From Phaeobacter sp. 11ANDIMAR09 (GTDB lineage: Bacteria > Pseudomonadota > Alphaproteobacteria > Rhodobacterales > Rhodobacteraceae), in NCBI RefSeq assembly GCF_001294455.1, contig NZ_LIKT01000006.1:1-64000 (forward strand): DNA of 64,000 nucleotides, read 5' to 3'. The position numbers were made by a program, and so were the translations under genes. Below, piece by piece: positions 23,087 through 32,443 of the stretch. The first letter of the stretch is position 1, and each line of letters begins with the position of its first letter. Under the pieces are notes generated by a model, which saw only the letters and a program-made list of their open reading frames with translations, had not been told where the DNA came from and made no database searches.

Positions 23087-24367
23087 ATGGGGCCGATTTT
23101 TTCGCTGGCTGATTTTCTGGACATGCTGCGCCGCCGTGCGGCGGTTATCCTCTATGTCGTGGTGGCCGGCAGTATCCTGTCGCTCTGGATGGCGCTTAAT
23201 CAGCAGCATATGTATCACAGCGCCGAGGTGATCCAGGTCACCCGCCCAACCATCGCGGATGAGTTGGCCAAATCCACCGTCGAAGGCTCCTCGGCACGGC
23301 GGATGCAGCTGATCGAACAGCGCTTGATGGCGCGCGGCACCCTGTTAGAAATCATCGAGAAATTTGCCCTCTATGCCGATATGGCGGGGCTGACACCAAC
23401 CGAGAAAGTGGTGATGCTGCGCAATGCCGTGAGCATCACCGGGGTTGCGGCGGTACGCGAAGGCTTTGCCGATGACGGCACCATTTCGGTTCTCACCATC
23501 ACTGCAATGCTGCCGACGGCCGAACAGGCGCAGCAGGTGGCTAGCGAATTTGGCCGCCGCACCATTGAATTGAGCGTCAGCAGCCGGATTGCTCAGGCCC
23601 GCGAGACCCTGACCTTCTTTGCCGAGAAGGAAGCAGCTCTGGCCAGCCAGATCACCGCACTGGAAGATGAGATTTCCGCCTTTCATACCGCCAATGATGT
23701 GGCCCTGCCGGGCACCGCCGAATTCCGGCGCAATGAGGTGGCAGCCATCAACCAAAGCCTGCTGGATATCGAACGCGAAAAGATCCTGATCCGGCGCGCC
23801 GCAGATCAGGCCAGCGCCACCGAGCGCCCGGCAACCGCCCGACGTTTGTTGGCCGAAGCGCAGGAACAGCTGGCAACGCTGGACGCGCAGCACGATCTGC
23901 TGAGCCAGCGCAAGAATGAATTGGAAGCCGCGCTACAGACCACCCCGGAGGTGCAGCGCCAGCTGGGCGTCTATGCACGTCAGATGCAGTCGCTGCAGGG
24001 CGAGCTGGAGGTGGTCTCGACCCGCCGCAATGAGGCCGAGGTGGGCTTTCGATTGGAAACCTCAAACCAGGGCGAACGGCTGACGGTGCTGGAACCGGCT
24101 GAGCTGGCGGATTATCCTTCAACCTCGGCCCGCAAGAATAAGGCTCTGATGGGCGGGTTTGCCAGCATACTCGCGGGTATTGGGATTGCATTTTTGCTGG
24201 AACTGCGGGCGCCTGTGCTGCGTTCTGCCGCCCAGATGGAGCGCGAAACCGGTCTGGCCCCGGTGGCCTCGATCCCGGTTTTGGACACCCGACCACGCCG
24301 TCGTGGGCTGGGCGATGTCCTGCGCAGTTGGCGGCGGCTGCTGCCGCAGAAAATGGCGCGCCGCTAG
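23087..24367 (+). CDS. Wzz/GumC-type polysaccharide co-polymerase
   Basis: A 426-residue inner-membrane protein that sets chain length or couples polymerisation to export. It has an amino-terminal membrane helix (AAVILYVVVAGSILSLWMAL, about residues 18-37), a long periplasmic coiled-coil segment (about 160-310, many Glu/Gln/Ala heptads), and a carboxyl-terminal helix (NKALMGGFASILAGIGIAFLL, about 347-367). A short cytoplasmic tail rich in Arg follows. It carries no fused kinase domain; the separate BY-kinase-fold protein upstream supplies that part. Confidence 0.9.
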   Translation: MGPIFSLADFLDMLRRRAAVILYVVVAGSILSLWMALNQQHMYHSAEVIQVTRPTIADELAKSTVEGSSARRMQLIEQRLMARGTLLEIIEKFALYADMAGLTPTEKVVMLRNAVSITGVAAVREGFADDGTISVLTITAMLPTAEQAQQVASEFGRRTIELSVSSRIAQARETLTFFAEKEAALASQITALEDEISAFHTANDVALPGTAEFRRNEVAAINQSLLDIEREKILIRRAADQASATERPATARRLLAEAQEQLATLDAQHDLLSQRKNELEAALQTTPEVQRQLGVYARQMQSLQGELEVVSTRRNEAEVGFRLETSNQGERLTVLEPAELADYPSTSARKNKALMGGFASILAGIGIAFLLELRAPVLRSAAQMERETGLAPVASIPVLDTRPRRRGLGDVLRSWRRLLPQKMARR

Positions 24368-24455
24368 AGCCCCCGGCAGATCCCGTAAGAGACAAAGGCG
24401 CTACCTTCCCGTTAGAGCGGGGGGACTTTGGGGGAGCAGTGCTACGGGGCTGTTG

Positions 24456-25823
24456 CTAGGTGGGCAGGGGCGTGATCAGCGCCATGATCCTGTCCAGATG
24501 CCAATAGGCCGCGCCGCCGCCGACACAGAGCGCCAGCAGCGCAAACCCCAGATCATGCAGTGGATCCCAGGCGCAGTGTTTGACCGCCAGCCAGATCAAC
24601 ACCGGATAGGCGGCCAGCATGGACAGCCCCATGGAGCCAATGCCACCGGCCAGGCCAAACCACATGGTGGCCAGCAGGAACAGGCCAGTCTGCACCAGGG
24701 CGCGTGTGGCGGTAAATACAAAGAACGCCCGGCTGTCGCCTGCGGCCAGCGCGGCCTGATCATAGGTCATGGTGAGCACCGCCGGCACCAGCGCCAGGGA
24801 GATCATCACGATCATGGCGCCGGCCTGCGCATAGCGGGGATCATAGAGCACATCCACCAGCCAGGGGCCGATCCAGGCCATCACGAGCAACATCGACAGC
24901 ACCACTGTGGTCAGCCCGGCGCGCAGCAGTCTCTGTTTGCGCCGATTGGCGGGATCTGCCGAGACGGGCTTGTCGCGATAGACCGGAATCATCAGCCGCT
25001 GATTGACCGTATGACCCAGCAGCATGGGGAAACTGGCAAGGAAGAAACCAATGTTATAGATGCCCAGCATCTCGAGCGAGACAAAGCGGCCCAGGATCGC
25101 CCGGTCCCCCTGCGAGGTCAGAAACCAAAAGGCGGTGGACAGGAAAATCCATTTGCCAAAGCGCACGAGCTCCTTCACCGATGCGGGCTCCCAGCAAAAG
25201 CGGTTGCGCATCCCTGGCAGGCCAAAATGCGTCAACCCCAGCTTCGCCGCAGCCTGGATGACACCGCCCAGTACCAGCGCAATTACCGATCCGCTCATCC
25301 AGGCCAAAAGCACCATCGCGCCAACCCCAATGATTTGTGCCGCCAGATCCAGCAGGGTTAACCGTCCCACCAGCAGATGGCGATTGGCGGTCTCGATCCG
25401 GGTGGGGTTGAAACCGGCGATGGCCAGGCCGATCCCGGCAATCGGCAGGTAATACAGCAGCTCGGGAACCTGATAGAACCAGGCCATCGGCCAGGCCAGA
25501 GCCAGGGTCAGCGCCCAAAGCGCAAACCCCCGCAGCACCTGAATGCTCCAGGCAGTGTTCAGGAAATTCGGCTCATCGCCGCGTTTGTTCTGGGCAACTG
25601 AGGGGCCGATGCCCACATCCGAGAACAGCGACAACCCCACCGTGACCACGGTGACCAGCGCCATCAGGCCAAAGGCTTCAGGAAAGAGAAGTCGGGCCAG
25701 CACCAGATTGGCCGCCAGCCGCAGCGCCTGGCTACCGCCATAGCCGATCATCATCCAGGAGGCCGAGCGCAGCACCCGAGCCATCAGCCCCTGGCCGGCA
25801 AAGTGACGGGTCAGCTGTTTCAT
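24456..25823 (-). CDS. Wzx-type oligosaccharide flippase
   Basis: A 455-residue membrane protein with about 12-14 helices, of the polysaccharide-biosynthesis/WzxC group in the MOP superfamily. The amino end has the typical ASWMMIGYGGSQALRLAANL, then VLARLLFPEAFGLMALVTVV. It would turn lipid-linked repeat units to the periplasmic face. It is on the opposite strand from exoY-wzz and convergent with them, with 88 nt between stops. The 280 nt upstream of it (25824-26103) is shared with the divergent GT4 gene and shows no coding sequence. Confidence 0.9.
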   Translation of the reverse strand: MKQLTRHFAGQGLMARVLRSASWMMIGYGGSQALRLAANLVLARLLFPEAFGLMALVTVVTVGLSLFSDVGIGPSVAQNKRGDEPNFLNTAWSIQVLRGFALWALTLALAWPMAWFYQVPELLYYLPIAGIGLAIAGFNPTRIETANRHLLVGRLTLLDLAAQIIGVGAMVLLAWMSGSVIALVLGGVIQAAAKLGLTHFGLPGMRNRFCWEPASVKELVRFGKWIFLSTAFWFLTSQGDRAILGRFVSLEMLGIYNIGFFLASFPMLLGHTVNQRLMIPVYRDKPVSADPANRRKQRLLRAGLTTVVLSMLLVMAWIGPWLVDVLYDPRYAQAGAMIVMISLALVPAVLTMTYDQAALAAGDSRAFFVFTATRALVQTGLFLLATMWFGLAGGIGSMGLSMLAAYPVLIWLAVKHCAWDPLHDLGFALLALCVGGGAAYWHLDRIMALITPLPT

Positions 25824-26103
25824 GAGAACTCCGGTTGGGCGGCTTTGGGTGATCTGTCTTAGCGGCTGATGCGGAGCCAGTCGACACCGATTGGCTTTAG
25901 GCTAGGCAGGCTGGCGGGGCGCGTCAATTGTCGGCGCGCCGGGCACTGCACAGAGGTGAAAATACGGTTTGATCTGGCAGACAATCGCGACTGAAATTCG
26001 ACATTGAACAGGTTTTGGCGACAGGTGTCCGCCCCCCCTAGGCAAGCCCGAACAGAGGGGCTACCCTAGCCAAAACCCAGCGGGCTGTCAGGAGTATGGG
26101 CCA

Positions 26104-27318
26104 TTGAAAATTGCTTATGTTCTGAACAGTTATCCGCAGCCTTCCCATAGTTTTATCCGTCGCGAAATTCAGGCGCTGGAGCGTCAGGGGCTCGCGGTGT
26201 TGCGGTTGGCGATGCGCCCCGGTTCAGCCCCTTTGGTGGATCCGGGCGATCAGGCTGAGGCCAGCAAAACTCAGTATATCCTGCAAGCCGGAGCGCTGTC
26301 TTTGGGGGGGGGGCTGCTGCGTCAGGCTCTGGGCGCGCCCTCTCGGTTTTGGCGCGCATTGAAACTGGCGCTGCAGCTGGGGCGGGTGTCGCAGGCCGGA
26401 GTGCTCCGGCATCTGATCTACCTGGCCGAGGCCTGCGCTGTGAAGATGCGCTGTCAGGCGGAAGGGGTTGACCATATACACGCGCATTTTGGCACCAATG
26501 CCACTGCGGTTGCTTTCTTGGCCCAGGCGCTTGGCGGGCCAGGCTATAGTTTCACCACCCATGGTCCCGAGGAATTTGACGCGCCCATCGCCCTGTCTTT
26601 GGGAGAAAAGATTGCCCAGGCACGCTTTGCCGTGGCGATCAGCAGCTTTGGCAAAAGCCAGCTGAGCCGCTGGGCTGATTTTGGCGCTTGGGAGCGTTTG
26701 CAGGTGGTGCATTGCGGCATTGAACCGGCCAAGTTCGCCGCGCCGGCGCCGCTGCCAGCGGGGCCGTTGCGGCTCGCCGCCATAGGGCGCTTTGTTGAAC
26801 AGAAAGGCCAGATGGTGCTGGTGCGCGCCATGGCGGAAGTGGTGCAGACCCATCCGCAGGTGCATCTGGCGCTGATCGGCGATGGCGAGATGCGGATTGA
26901 TCTGGAGGCGGCCATTGCCGCGGCTGGGTTACAAAAGAACATCACTCTGACGGGCTGGCTGTCAGAGGAGGGCGTGCGGGATGAGCTCGCGGCCTCCCAT
27001 GCTCTGGTGATGCCCTCCTTTGCCGAGGGTCTGCCCATGGTGGTGATGGAGGCCATGGCTGCGGCGCGCCCGGTTTTGGCAACCTATATTGCCGGTACCC
27101 CGGAGCTAGTCCTGCAAGGCGAGACCGGCTGGATGGTGCCTGCGGGGGACGCCGGGGTCCTGGCCGCGGCGATTGGTGAGCTGACGCAGGTCCCGCCCGC
27201 GCGCCTGGCTGCGATGGGGGCTGCCGCCCGCAAGCGGGTCATGCAGCGTCATGACAGCGATGTCGAAGCCAGAAAGCTGGCGGGTCATTTCCGGGCAGCT
27301 TGCCACCGCAAAGACTAG
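26104..27318 (+). CDS. GT4-family glycosyltransferase
   Basis: A 404-residue GT-B retaining glycosyltransferase (Glycos_transf_1), similar to the colanic-acid WcaL type. It begins KIAYVLNSYPQPSHSFIRRE; the middle has HIHAHFGTNATAVAFLAQAL; the donor-binding domain has AAIGRFVEQKGQMVLVRAM and PSFAEGLPMVVMEAMAAARP, containing the E-x7-E motif. It adds a sugar to the lipid-linked polymer. The only start that includes the first beta strand is TTG at 26104, with AGGAG about 8 nt upstream; ATG 26097 is out of frame and stops after three codons. Confidence 0.9.
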   Translation: MKIAYVLNSYPQPSHSFIRREIQALERQGLAVLRLAMRPGSAPLVDPGDQAEASKTQYILQAGALSLGGGLLRQALGAPSRFWRALKLALQLGRVSQAGVLRHLIYLAEACAVKMRCQAEGVDHIHAHFGTNATAVAFLAQALGGPGYSFTTHGPEEFDAPIALSLGEKIAQARFAVAISSFGKSQLSRWADFGAWERLQVVHCGIEPAKFAAPAPLPAGPLRLAAIGRFVEQKGQMVLVRAMAEVVQTHPQVHLALIGDGEMRIDLEAAIAAAGLQKNITLTGWLSEEGVRDELAASHALVMPSFAEGLPMVVMEAMAAARPVLATYIAGTPELVLQGETGWMVPAGDAGVLAAAIGELTQVPPARLAAMGAAARKRVMQRHDSDVEARKLAGHFRAACHRKD

Positions 27319-27396
27319 CAATGTTCAGGACACAGGGGTAAATCCCCCTGGCTCAAAAGACATTCAGACAGAATGTGCGCACAGGCCGAACGGGGG

Positions 27397-28266
27397 TCAG
27401 CGCCCGCGTGTCCAGCGCTGCTCACTGGCAAAGAGCGGTGATTTCACCGCCAGCGACACCAGCGCATAGGTGGCAAAGCCAAGTGGGTCTTGCAGCAGTA
27501 GCCCCAAGAGCTGCGACAGCGGCAACGCCGGCTTATCATCGTTTTCCAGCAACTGCGGGTATTTCTTTGCCAGCTCGGCCACGCCTGCATTCTGCCGCCG
27601 CCGCACCCGGGTGAGATTGCGAAACCCTTCAACCATGGGCCAGGTGTAGCAGGCGGGCAGCTTGACGCGCTCAGCCGGAGCAAAGGAGAGACGGGCAAAG
27701 GTGTCATCGGCAATGATATCGGGCCAGGTCTGCCAGCGATCGCGCCCGGCGCGGTTCATTGCAAAGAGGCCAAAGCCGGGAGTGCCGTTCCGGACAAAGG
27801 GCAAGCGCATCCAAAACCCGCCATAGGCGCGGGTCACGGCGCTGCGGGCAGGGGCGAGCTGCGGTGTGCCGCTGGCGTAGCGTGGTTGTGGGAGGTCAAG
27901 TGCCTTGGTGATCTGCCCGATCAGGGAAGGGTCAACAGTGACATCTGCGTCCAGATAGATCAGCACCGCAGCGCGGGCCTCGGCGTCACCCGCATTCAGC
28001 GCCTTGAGCTTATTGCCCTCAGCCAGGTCCAGAATCCTGAGCTGCCAATGGAGCGGCGGGATCTGGGCAGCGGCGACCCTGGCAGTGGCATCGCTACAGC
28101 CATTTGCCAGGACCAGTATTTCGCCCTTCATCTCCGGTGGCAGCTCGGATGCAAATAGCGCAGCAAGGCAGTCCGCGATGTAATCGGCCTCGTTATGGGC
28201 GGGGATCAGAACGCTCACCTCTGGGCGAGGCGCCGCTGTGGCGGAGGCGGCGGTGGTAGGGCTCAT
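27397..28266 (-). CDS. GT2-family glycosyltransferase, last gene of the PKS/NRPS operon
   Basis: A 289-residue GT-A inverting glycosyltransferase. The nucleotide-sugar-binding strand is EVSVLIPAHNEADYIADCLA (about residues 17-36), followed by LVLANGCSDAT and the DXD-like IYLDADVTVD (about 105-114). A carboxyl segment could be membrane-associated (FATYALVSLAVKSPLF). Its ATG overlaps the stop of the preceding SGNH/GH-like gene (ATGA). It is the seventh gene of the tightly packed operon that starts with the PKS. Confidence 0.88.
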   Translation of the reverse strand: MSPTTAASATAAPRPEVSVLIPAHNEADYIADCLAALFASELPPEMKGEILVLANGCSDATARVAAAQIPPLHWQLRILDLAEGNKLKALNAGDAEARAAVLIYLDADVTVDPSLIGQITKALDLPQPRYASGTPQLAPARSAVTRAYGGFWMRLPFVRNGTPGFGLFAMNRAGRDRWQTWPDIIADDTFARLSFAPAERVKLPACYTWPMVEGFRNLTRVRRRQNAGVAELAKKYPQLLENDDKPALPLSQLLGLLLQDPLGFATYALVSLAVKSPLFASEQRWTRGR

Positions 28267-30791
28267 TTTACCTCCTCCAGCGCGGACCAGCGCGGGTTGT
28301 CATCGCTGAGGCTGCGCAGCGCACCCCAGCTGCCCCATTTGCCGGGCACCGCCACATCGGCATAGGCGCCAAACAGGCTGCCGCCCAGCTCCTGCCAGCC
28401 GCGCAGTAAATTCGCATAGAGCGCGCCCATTTCCGGGGTGTAGTTGAAATGGGTAAAGAAGCCGGTGAGCGTTGCATCCTCGACCATGGGACCAATGCCA
28501 ACCACATGGCTGCCGCCCTCATACATGATCAGATCCAGCCCATGTTGGTCAGCGATGGCGCGATGGTAGGGCAAGACCCGGCCCAGCAGATCACTCAGCG
28601 TATCGGTGCTGTCGCCCGTCACCAGCCCATCGGTGAGCTCGGCCGCGGCCTGGACGCTGGCCACGTCATATTGATGCTTGGCAATAAAGGCCTCGGCCTC
28701 GGCGCCCTGCAGCCCCTGTGCTGCGGCGATGTCACGGGCGTGTTGCTGGCTATCGGCGATCCAGGCCCGCAGAATTGGTGCGCGATCTTGCAACCCCAGA
28801 ATGCCGCCAAAGTATCCGGTTACCGCATAGGCGTCGAAATAGCTGGCCGGTGCTTGACGGTCAGCCGCTTCTGCCACCCAGAGCGGCGCGGACAGGCTGT
28901 GTTCTTCCAGCCCCAGCCAGCCGGTCTGGGTGGATAGGACCCGCACCATGCGGTCGGGCGCGGGCGCGCCAAAGACCTCACTCCAGATCTGCGCCACCTC
29001 TGCGGCGCGGCCACCGTAAAACTGCATCCACAGGTCCTGGCCCCCCCAACGTGCCTGGGCCTGGGCATCGGCCCAGGCGGCCTGTTCAAACTGCCAGTTC
29101 CAGACCTCGTTGGAATATTCCACATAGGCTTTTAGATCAAAATCCAGGCCGGCATCCACGGCGCGAGCAAAATTGCGCAGGTAGCTGTCATCGGCGCGAT
29201 GGGGCATGTTGAACCAAGGGTGGGCGCCCAGCTCATTGGCCAGCGCCAGCATTACCTGCAGCGGCACGCCTCTGCGGGCCCAGCTGTAGTCACGCAGCTG
29301 TGGGCGTTCCTCCCAGCCGGTGATGGCGGAGTCATTGGTGGCCATCCAATCCATAAAGCGCAGCACGTCAAAACCGTCTAGTATGTCCAGCCAGTCCGGG
29401 TTGAACAGCTCACCGGCGGCATGGCGTTGCAGGTGCTCTTCTTTCACCACGGTGATATTACGCGGGTAGTCACCGTCCTTGCTGATGCGCTGCAGCCTGA
29501 TTTCAACGGGACCGGGGCCGGGGGTGAAGTCAAAGGAGACTTCGCCCTTGCCATAGCGCTGGTTGCGCGCCCGACCGGACACTTCAACAATGCCCTCACC
29601 CTCATAGCGCAGCACATAGCGCCCTTTGAGCGAGCGGGCGCTTTCGGGCAAGTCGGTCAGGATCACCGTTCCGATCGAGCCGAGCTCGGGTGGAAGCGCT
29701 GTCGGCCAGCCCTGCGGATCCAGATAGCCGGCTACCGCCAGATCCTGTTCCGTGGCTCCGCCCCATTGACCGGGCAGATGCCCGACCCAGGGGCGCGCGG
29801 TCTTGAAGTGATCCAAAAACGGTGCCTGGGGGCTCCAGTCGGCAATTGGCATCAGGTTCATTGCAATGGGTTGCCGACTGGGGGGCGGCTGCGTCAGATC
29901 CTGAGGCGCCAGTGCTTCGGCAACGGGGCCGTTGAGCCGGGGCATTGCAGGGTCGCTTGGCAGATCGGCCAAATCGGGTGGCAGGGCGGGGGAGGCAAGG
30001 TCGGTGCCCCCCGCAGCTGCCCAGGCAAGGCGTTGTAGCTGGCGGGCCAGGGGCTTGGATGGGGCCGGGTAGTCCTGCCCCCAGCGGTCCTGCAACACCC
30101 CGGACAACCCCTGGGGATCTTGCCCGGTGAGGACTGCATATTGCACCAGGCTGAGATAATAAAACCCAATGTGATTGGGGTGAATGTCATCGGAAAATAC
30201 CGCTGAAATATCCGCCAGCTCCGGGACTGTGCCAGCCTGGATGGCGTCATCAAGTCGGGCCAGTGCCTGCCCCGTGGGCAGCAGCTCTATATTGCCGCCG
30301 GTTGCGTGGTTGACTTCGTCCACCAGGGCTTGCCAGCGGGGCAGGTCCTGTTCCAACCGATCGCGCCAGGCTATCGCACCTCCCGCGTCAAAGGGCACCT
30401 CGGTACCGGTGCCACTGTTCAGGCTGTGCCAGGTTTCCTGCAGATAGAACTTCACCTCCGGGTTGGCGGCACGGGCCAGCTCATAGAATTGGGTGATAGC
30501 CGCTTCGGAATTGCTCCACTTCAGATGATTGGCCAGCGGGATTGCTTCGGTGACGATCACCGCATCCACAGGAGAGGCCAGCCGGGTGCGCGCATTGATG
30601 CCTTCGGCGCTGTCAGCATGTTGCCAATTGTAGCTCAGTGGCGCGCCATTGATGATCTGCGCCTCAACCCTTGCTGGCACCTTGGCACCGGGCTGTGACC
30701 TCAGCAGCTGTTGCAACATCTGCGGATTGTCCTGGCCAAAAAGCGAATGCCCGACCATCACCACCGAGGTGATCAATGTCTCCAGGTTCAT
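28263..30791 (-). CDS. Two-domain protein: SGNH-hydrolase-like plus GH-A-like glycosidase
   Basis: An 842-residue protein. Residues about 10-240 resemble the SGNH-like gene just upstream: block-I serine in VGHSLFG (Ser16), shared YLQETWHSL, and the block-V pair SDDIHPNHIG (Asp202, His204). Residues about 310-450 look like a beta-rich linker. Residues about 460-842 look like a clan GH-A TIM barrel: YSNEVWNW (acid/base candidate Glu562, preceded by the clan-typical Asn) and IMYEGGSHVV (nucleophile candidate Glu758). There is no signal peptide at the chosen start. ATG 30791 overlaps the upstream stop (ATGA); a longer reading to 30878 would lie inside the upstream gene. Predicted role: de-esterifying and cutting or transglycosylating a glycan. 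The activity is inferred. Confidence 0.7.
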   Translation of the reverse strand: MNLETLITSVVMVGHSLFGQDNPQMLQQLLRSQPGAKVPARVEAQIINGAPLSYNWQHADSAEGINARTRLASPVDAVIVTEAIPLANHLKWSNSEAAITQFYELARAANPEVKFYLQETWHSLNSGTGTEVPFDAGGAIAWRDRLEQDLPRWQALVDEVNHATGGNIELLPTGQALARLDDAIQAGTVPELADISAVFSDDIHPNHIGFYYLSLVQYAVLTGQDPQGLSGVLQDRWGQDYPAPSKPLARQLQRLAWAAAGGTDLASPALPPDLADLPSDPAMPRLNGPVAEALAPQDLTQPPPSRQPIAMNLMPIADWSPQAPFLDHFKTARPWVGHLPGQWGGATEQDLAVAGYLDPQGWPTALPPELGSIGTVILTDLPESARSLKGRYVLRYEGEGIVEVSGRARNQRYGKGEVSFDFTPGPGPVEIRLQRISKDGDYPRNITVVKEEHLQRHAAGELFNPDWLDILDGFDVLRFMDWMATNDSAITGWEERPQLRDYSWARRGVPLQVMLALANELGAHPWFNMPHRADDSYLRNFARAVDAGLDFDLKAYVEYSNEVWNWQFEQAAWADAQAQARWGGQDLWMQFYGGRAAEVAQIWSEVFGAPAPDRMVRVLSTQTGWLGLEEHSLSAPLWVAEAADRQAPASYFDAYAVTGYFGGILGLQDRAPILRAWIADSQQHARDIAAAQGLQGAEAEAFIAKHQYDVASVQAAAELTDGLVTGDSTDTLSDLLGRVLPYHRAIADQHGLDLIMYEGGSHVVGIGPMVEDATLTGFFTHFNYTPEMGALYANLLRGWQELGGSLFGAYADVAVPGKWGSWGALRSLSDDNPRWSALEEVK

Positions 30792-31753
30792 CTGTTGCCC
30801 GCCTTTGCTGCGCCCGCGTCCGCCGACTGTGCGGCGGCGGCAAGACCGCTGCGCGGCTGCGCCAGAACAACCTCCCAAACGATGCTTTGCACCTTGGCAG
30901 CGGCCTGATCGGTCAGAGGCTGCGCAGCACTACCATCCGCGCGGTTCAGCCGATGAGGCAGGCCCAGGGGGGGGCGCTGATACAGCACCGCAAAATGGGT
31001 GAGCGCCACAACATAGGCTCCCAGATCATTGATATGGATGGTGTCCAGGTCTCCCTGGGGGCTGCGGGCAAAGAGGTCCTGGCGCGATGTCAGCCCGTCG
31101 ATGTCGCCAGCCTCTATCGCGCGGACAACGGCGGCCATGACCTGCCCTGCGGGGATCAGATAGGCGGGGCGATCCGGTGCAGCACGGCTGTCTTCTCCGG
31201 TCAGTTTTTCCAGCCAGAGGCTGTCCAGGTCTTGGTGAATGCGGTTGTTCCAGCCATCGGGATCATCCAAATGATGCCAGGTTTCATAAAGATAGATCCG
31301 GGTATCGGCGCTGCTTGACCGGGCCAGATTGGCCCAGCGTTGGAAATAGTCGGCGCCATCAAAGTAGCGAATGGCATCGCGCAGCTCGACCATTTCGGTC
31401 AGAACCACCGCATCGTAGTCCCCCGAGCCGATGGCTTCCCGGGCGTCCCGGTAGACCGGAGGGCGGTTGGTTGTTTCAAAGTCGAGGATCGCGAGATCCG
31501 GCTCCCAATGCTGTTTCAGATTGGTGCCCGACCCCAGCTGGCTGTTCCAGCCATGGCCCTGAGGCGCGAGCTGCGCCAGCATATGGGGCATGTCTGCGCC
31601 CACCAACGAATGGCCGAGGTGAAACACCCGCAGCGCGCCTTCGGGGGGCGATAGCACGGGGACAGCTGGCAGCGGATCAGGTCGCAGCCAGCGGCTTAGC
31701 GGCCAGAGAGCGAAGAGGGCGGGCACCGCCAGAAGAGCGCGACGTGACATCAT
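30788..31753 (-). CDS. SGNH-hydrolase-like membrane-anchored or exported protein
   Basis: A 321-residue protein with an amino-terminal hydrophobic segment after SRR (SRRALLAVPALFALW), probably a Tat-like signal or membrane anchor. It has HLGHSLVG (Ser49, block I), VVLTEMVELRDAI (about 117-129), YLYETWHHLDD (about 155-165) and LDTIHINDLGAY (Asp237, His240, block V). These are the nucleophile and Asp-x-x-His positions of SGNH esterases. The same blocks occur in order in the amino-terminal domain of the next gene, so the two are paralogues. It lies 3 nt after the phosphopantetheinyl transferase gene. Likely an O-acyl esterase or acyltransferase acting on a carbohydrate; not proven. Confidence 0.7.
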   Translation of the reverse strand: MMSRRALLAVPALFALWPLSRWLRPDPLPAVPVLSPPEGALRVFHLGHSLVGADMPHMLAQLAPQGHGWNSQLGSGTNLKQHWEPDLAILDFETTNRPPVYRDAREAIGSGDYDAVVLTEMVELRDAIRYFDGADYFQRWANLARSSSADTRIYLYETWHHLDDPDGWNNRIHQDLDSLWLEKLTGEDSRAAPDRPAYLIPAGQVMAAVVRAIEAGDIDGLTSRQDLFARSPQGDLDTIHINDLGAYVVALTHFAVLYQRPPLGLPHRLNRADGSAAQPLTDQAAAKVQSIVWEVVLAQPRSGLAAAAQSADAGAAKAGNR

Positions 31754-31756
31754 GGA

Positions 31757-32443
31757 TCAGCCCCGCAGCTCGGCGATGGTGGCAATCACCCCGGTCCCAA
31801 TGGCAAAGTGCCCACAGATCTGGTCGCCACAGTTGAAGGGGGGCTGGTCGGCACAAAACCGGGCGGCGAACCGACGGTTTTCCAGGTCGATTGTCAGCTC
31901 CATTCCGTCAAACCCATAGTATCTTTCGCTGAGGGTAAACTGGCATTTATAGGCGGCCTCCTTGGCGGAAAACATCAGCTTTGCCAGTTGCCCGGGGTTG
32001 TCCTGTTGGCGCAGCCAGTCCTGTTCCTGCGCCGAACAGATCGCAGGCCAAAGATCATCGGCCAGTGGTTTGTCTTCTTCCACATCGATGCCCAGGCCCA
32101 GAACCTCCCGCTTAGGGGCGACCACGGCCATGGCGCAACTGCGGGTATGGGTGATCGATCCGACCAGATGGTCGGGCCAGACGGGCGCGCGATTTTCTGC
32201 CACCACGATGGCGCGGGGCTGCTGCCCCAGCATCTGCATGGCCTGATGCGCGGCGGCGCGCCCGGCGGCAAACTCGCGCTGGCGCTTTTCCACCGCATTG
32301 GGTGACAGACAGGCGAGCTCCTCGGCAAAGGGCTGAGGGAGCTGCCCCAGAGGGTTTTCCACCGCCAGGGCAATATCGTCAGCCAGCAGCGGGCGCACCA
32401 GCGCCAGCCGCTCAAGATTCAAAGGTGCAATTTCAGCCGTCAT
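31757..32443 (-). CDS. 4'-phosphopantetheinyl transferase, Sfp/EntD type
   Basis: A 228-residue enzyme that converts apo carrier domains to the holo form using coenzyme A. The two magnesium/CoA motifs are [14 protein letters not shown] (about residues 120-133) and [15 protein letters not shown] (about 158-172). The remainder matches the EntD-like branch ([31 protein letters not shown]). Its ATG overlaps the NRPS stop by 4 nt, so it is a dedicated activator of the two carrier domains encoded upstream in the same operon. Its presence makes the assembly line self-sufficient. Confidence 0.93.
   Translation of the reverse strand: MTAEIAPLNLERLALVRPLLADDIALAVENPLGQLPQPFAEELACLSPNAVEKRQREFAAGRAAAHQAMQMLGQQPRAIVVAENRAPVWPDHLVGSITHTRSCAMAVVAPKREVLGLGIDVEEDKPLADDLWPAICSAQEQDWLRQQDNPGQLAKLMFSAKEAAYKCQFTLSERYYGFDGMELTIDLENRRFAARFCADQPPFNCGDQICGHFAIGTGVIATIAELRG

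Noticed and set aside
24159-25361. 400-codon plus-strand frame over the end of the Wzz-type gene and the flippase
   Set aside because: It runs antisense through the flippase gene, is rich in Gln/His/Gly and has no family signature.
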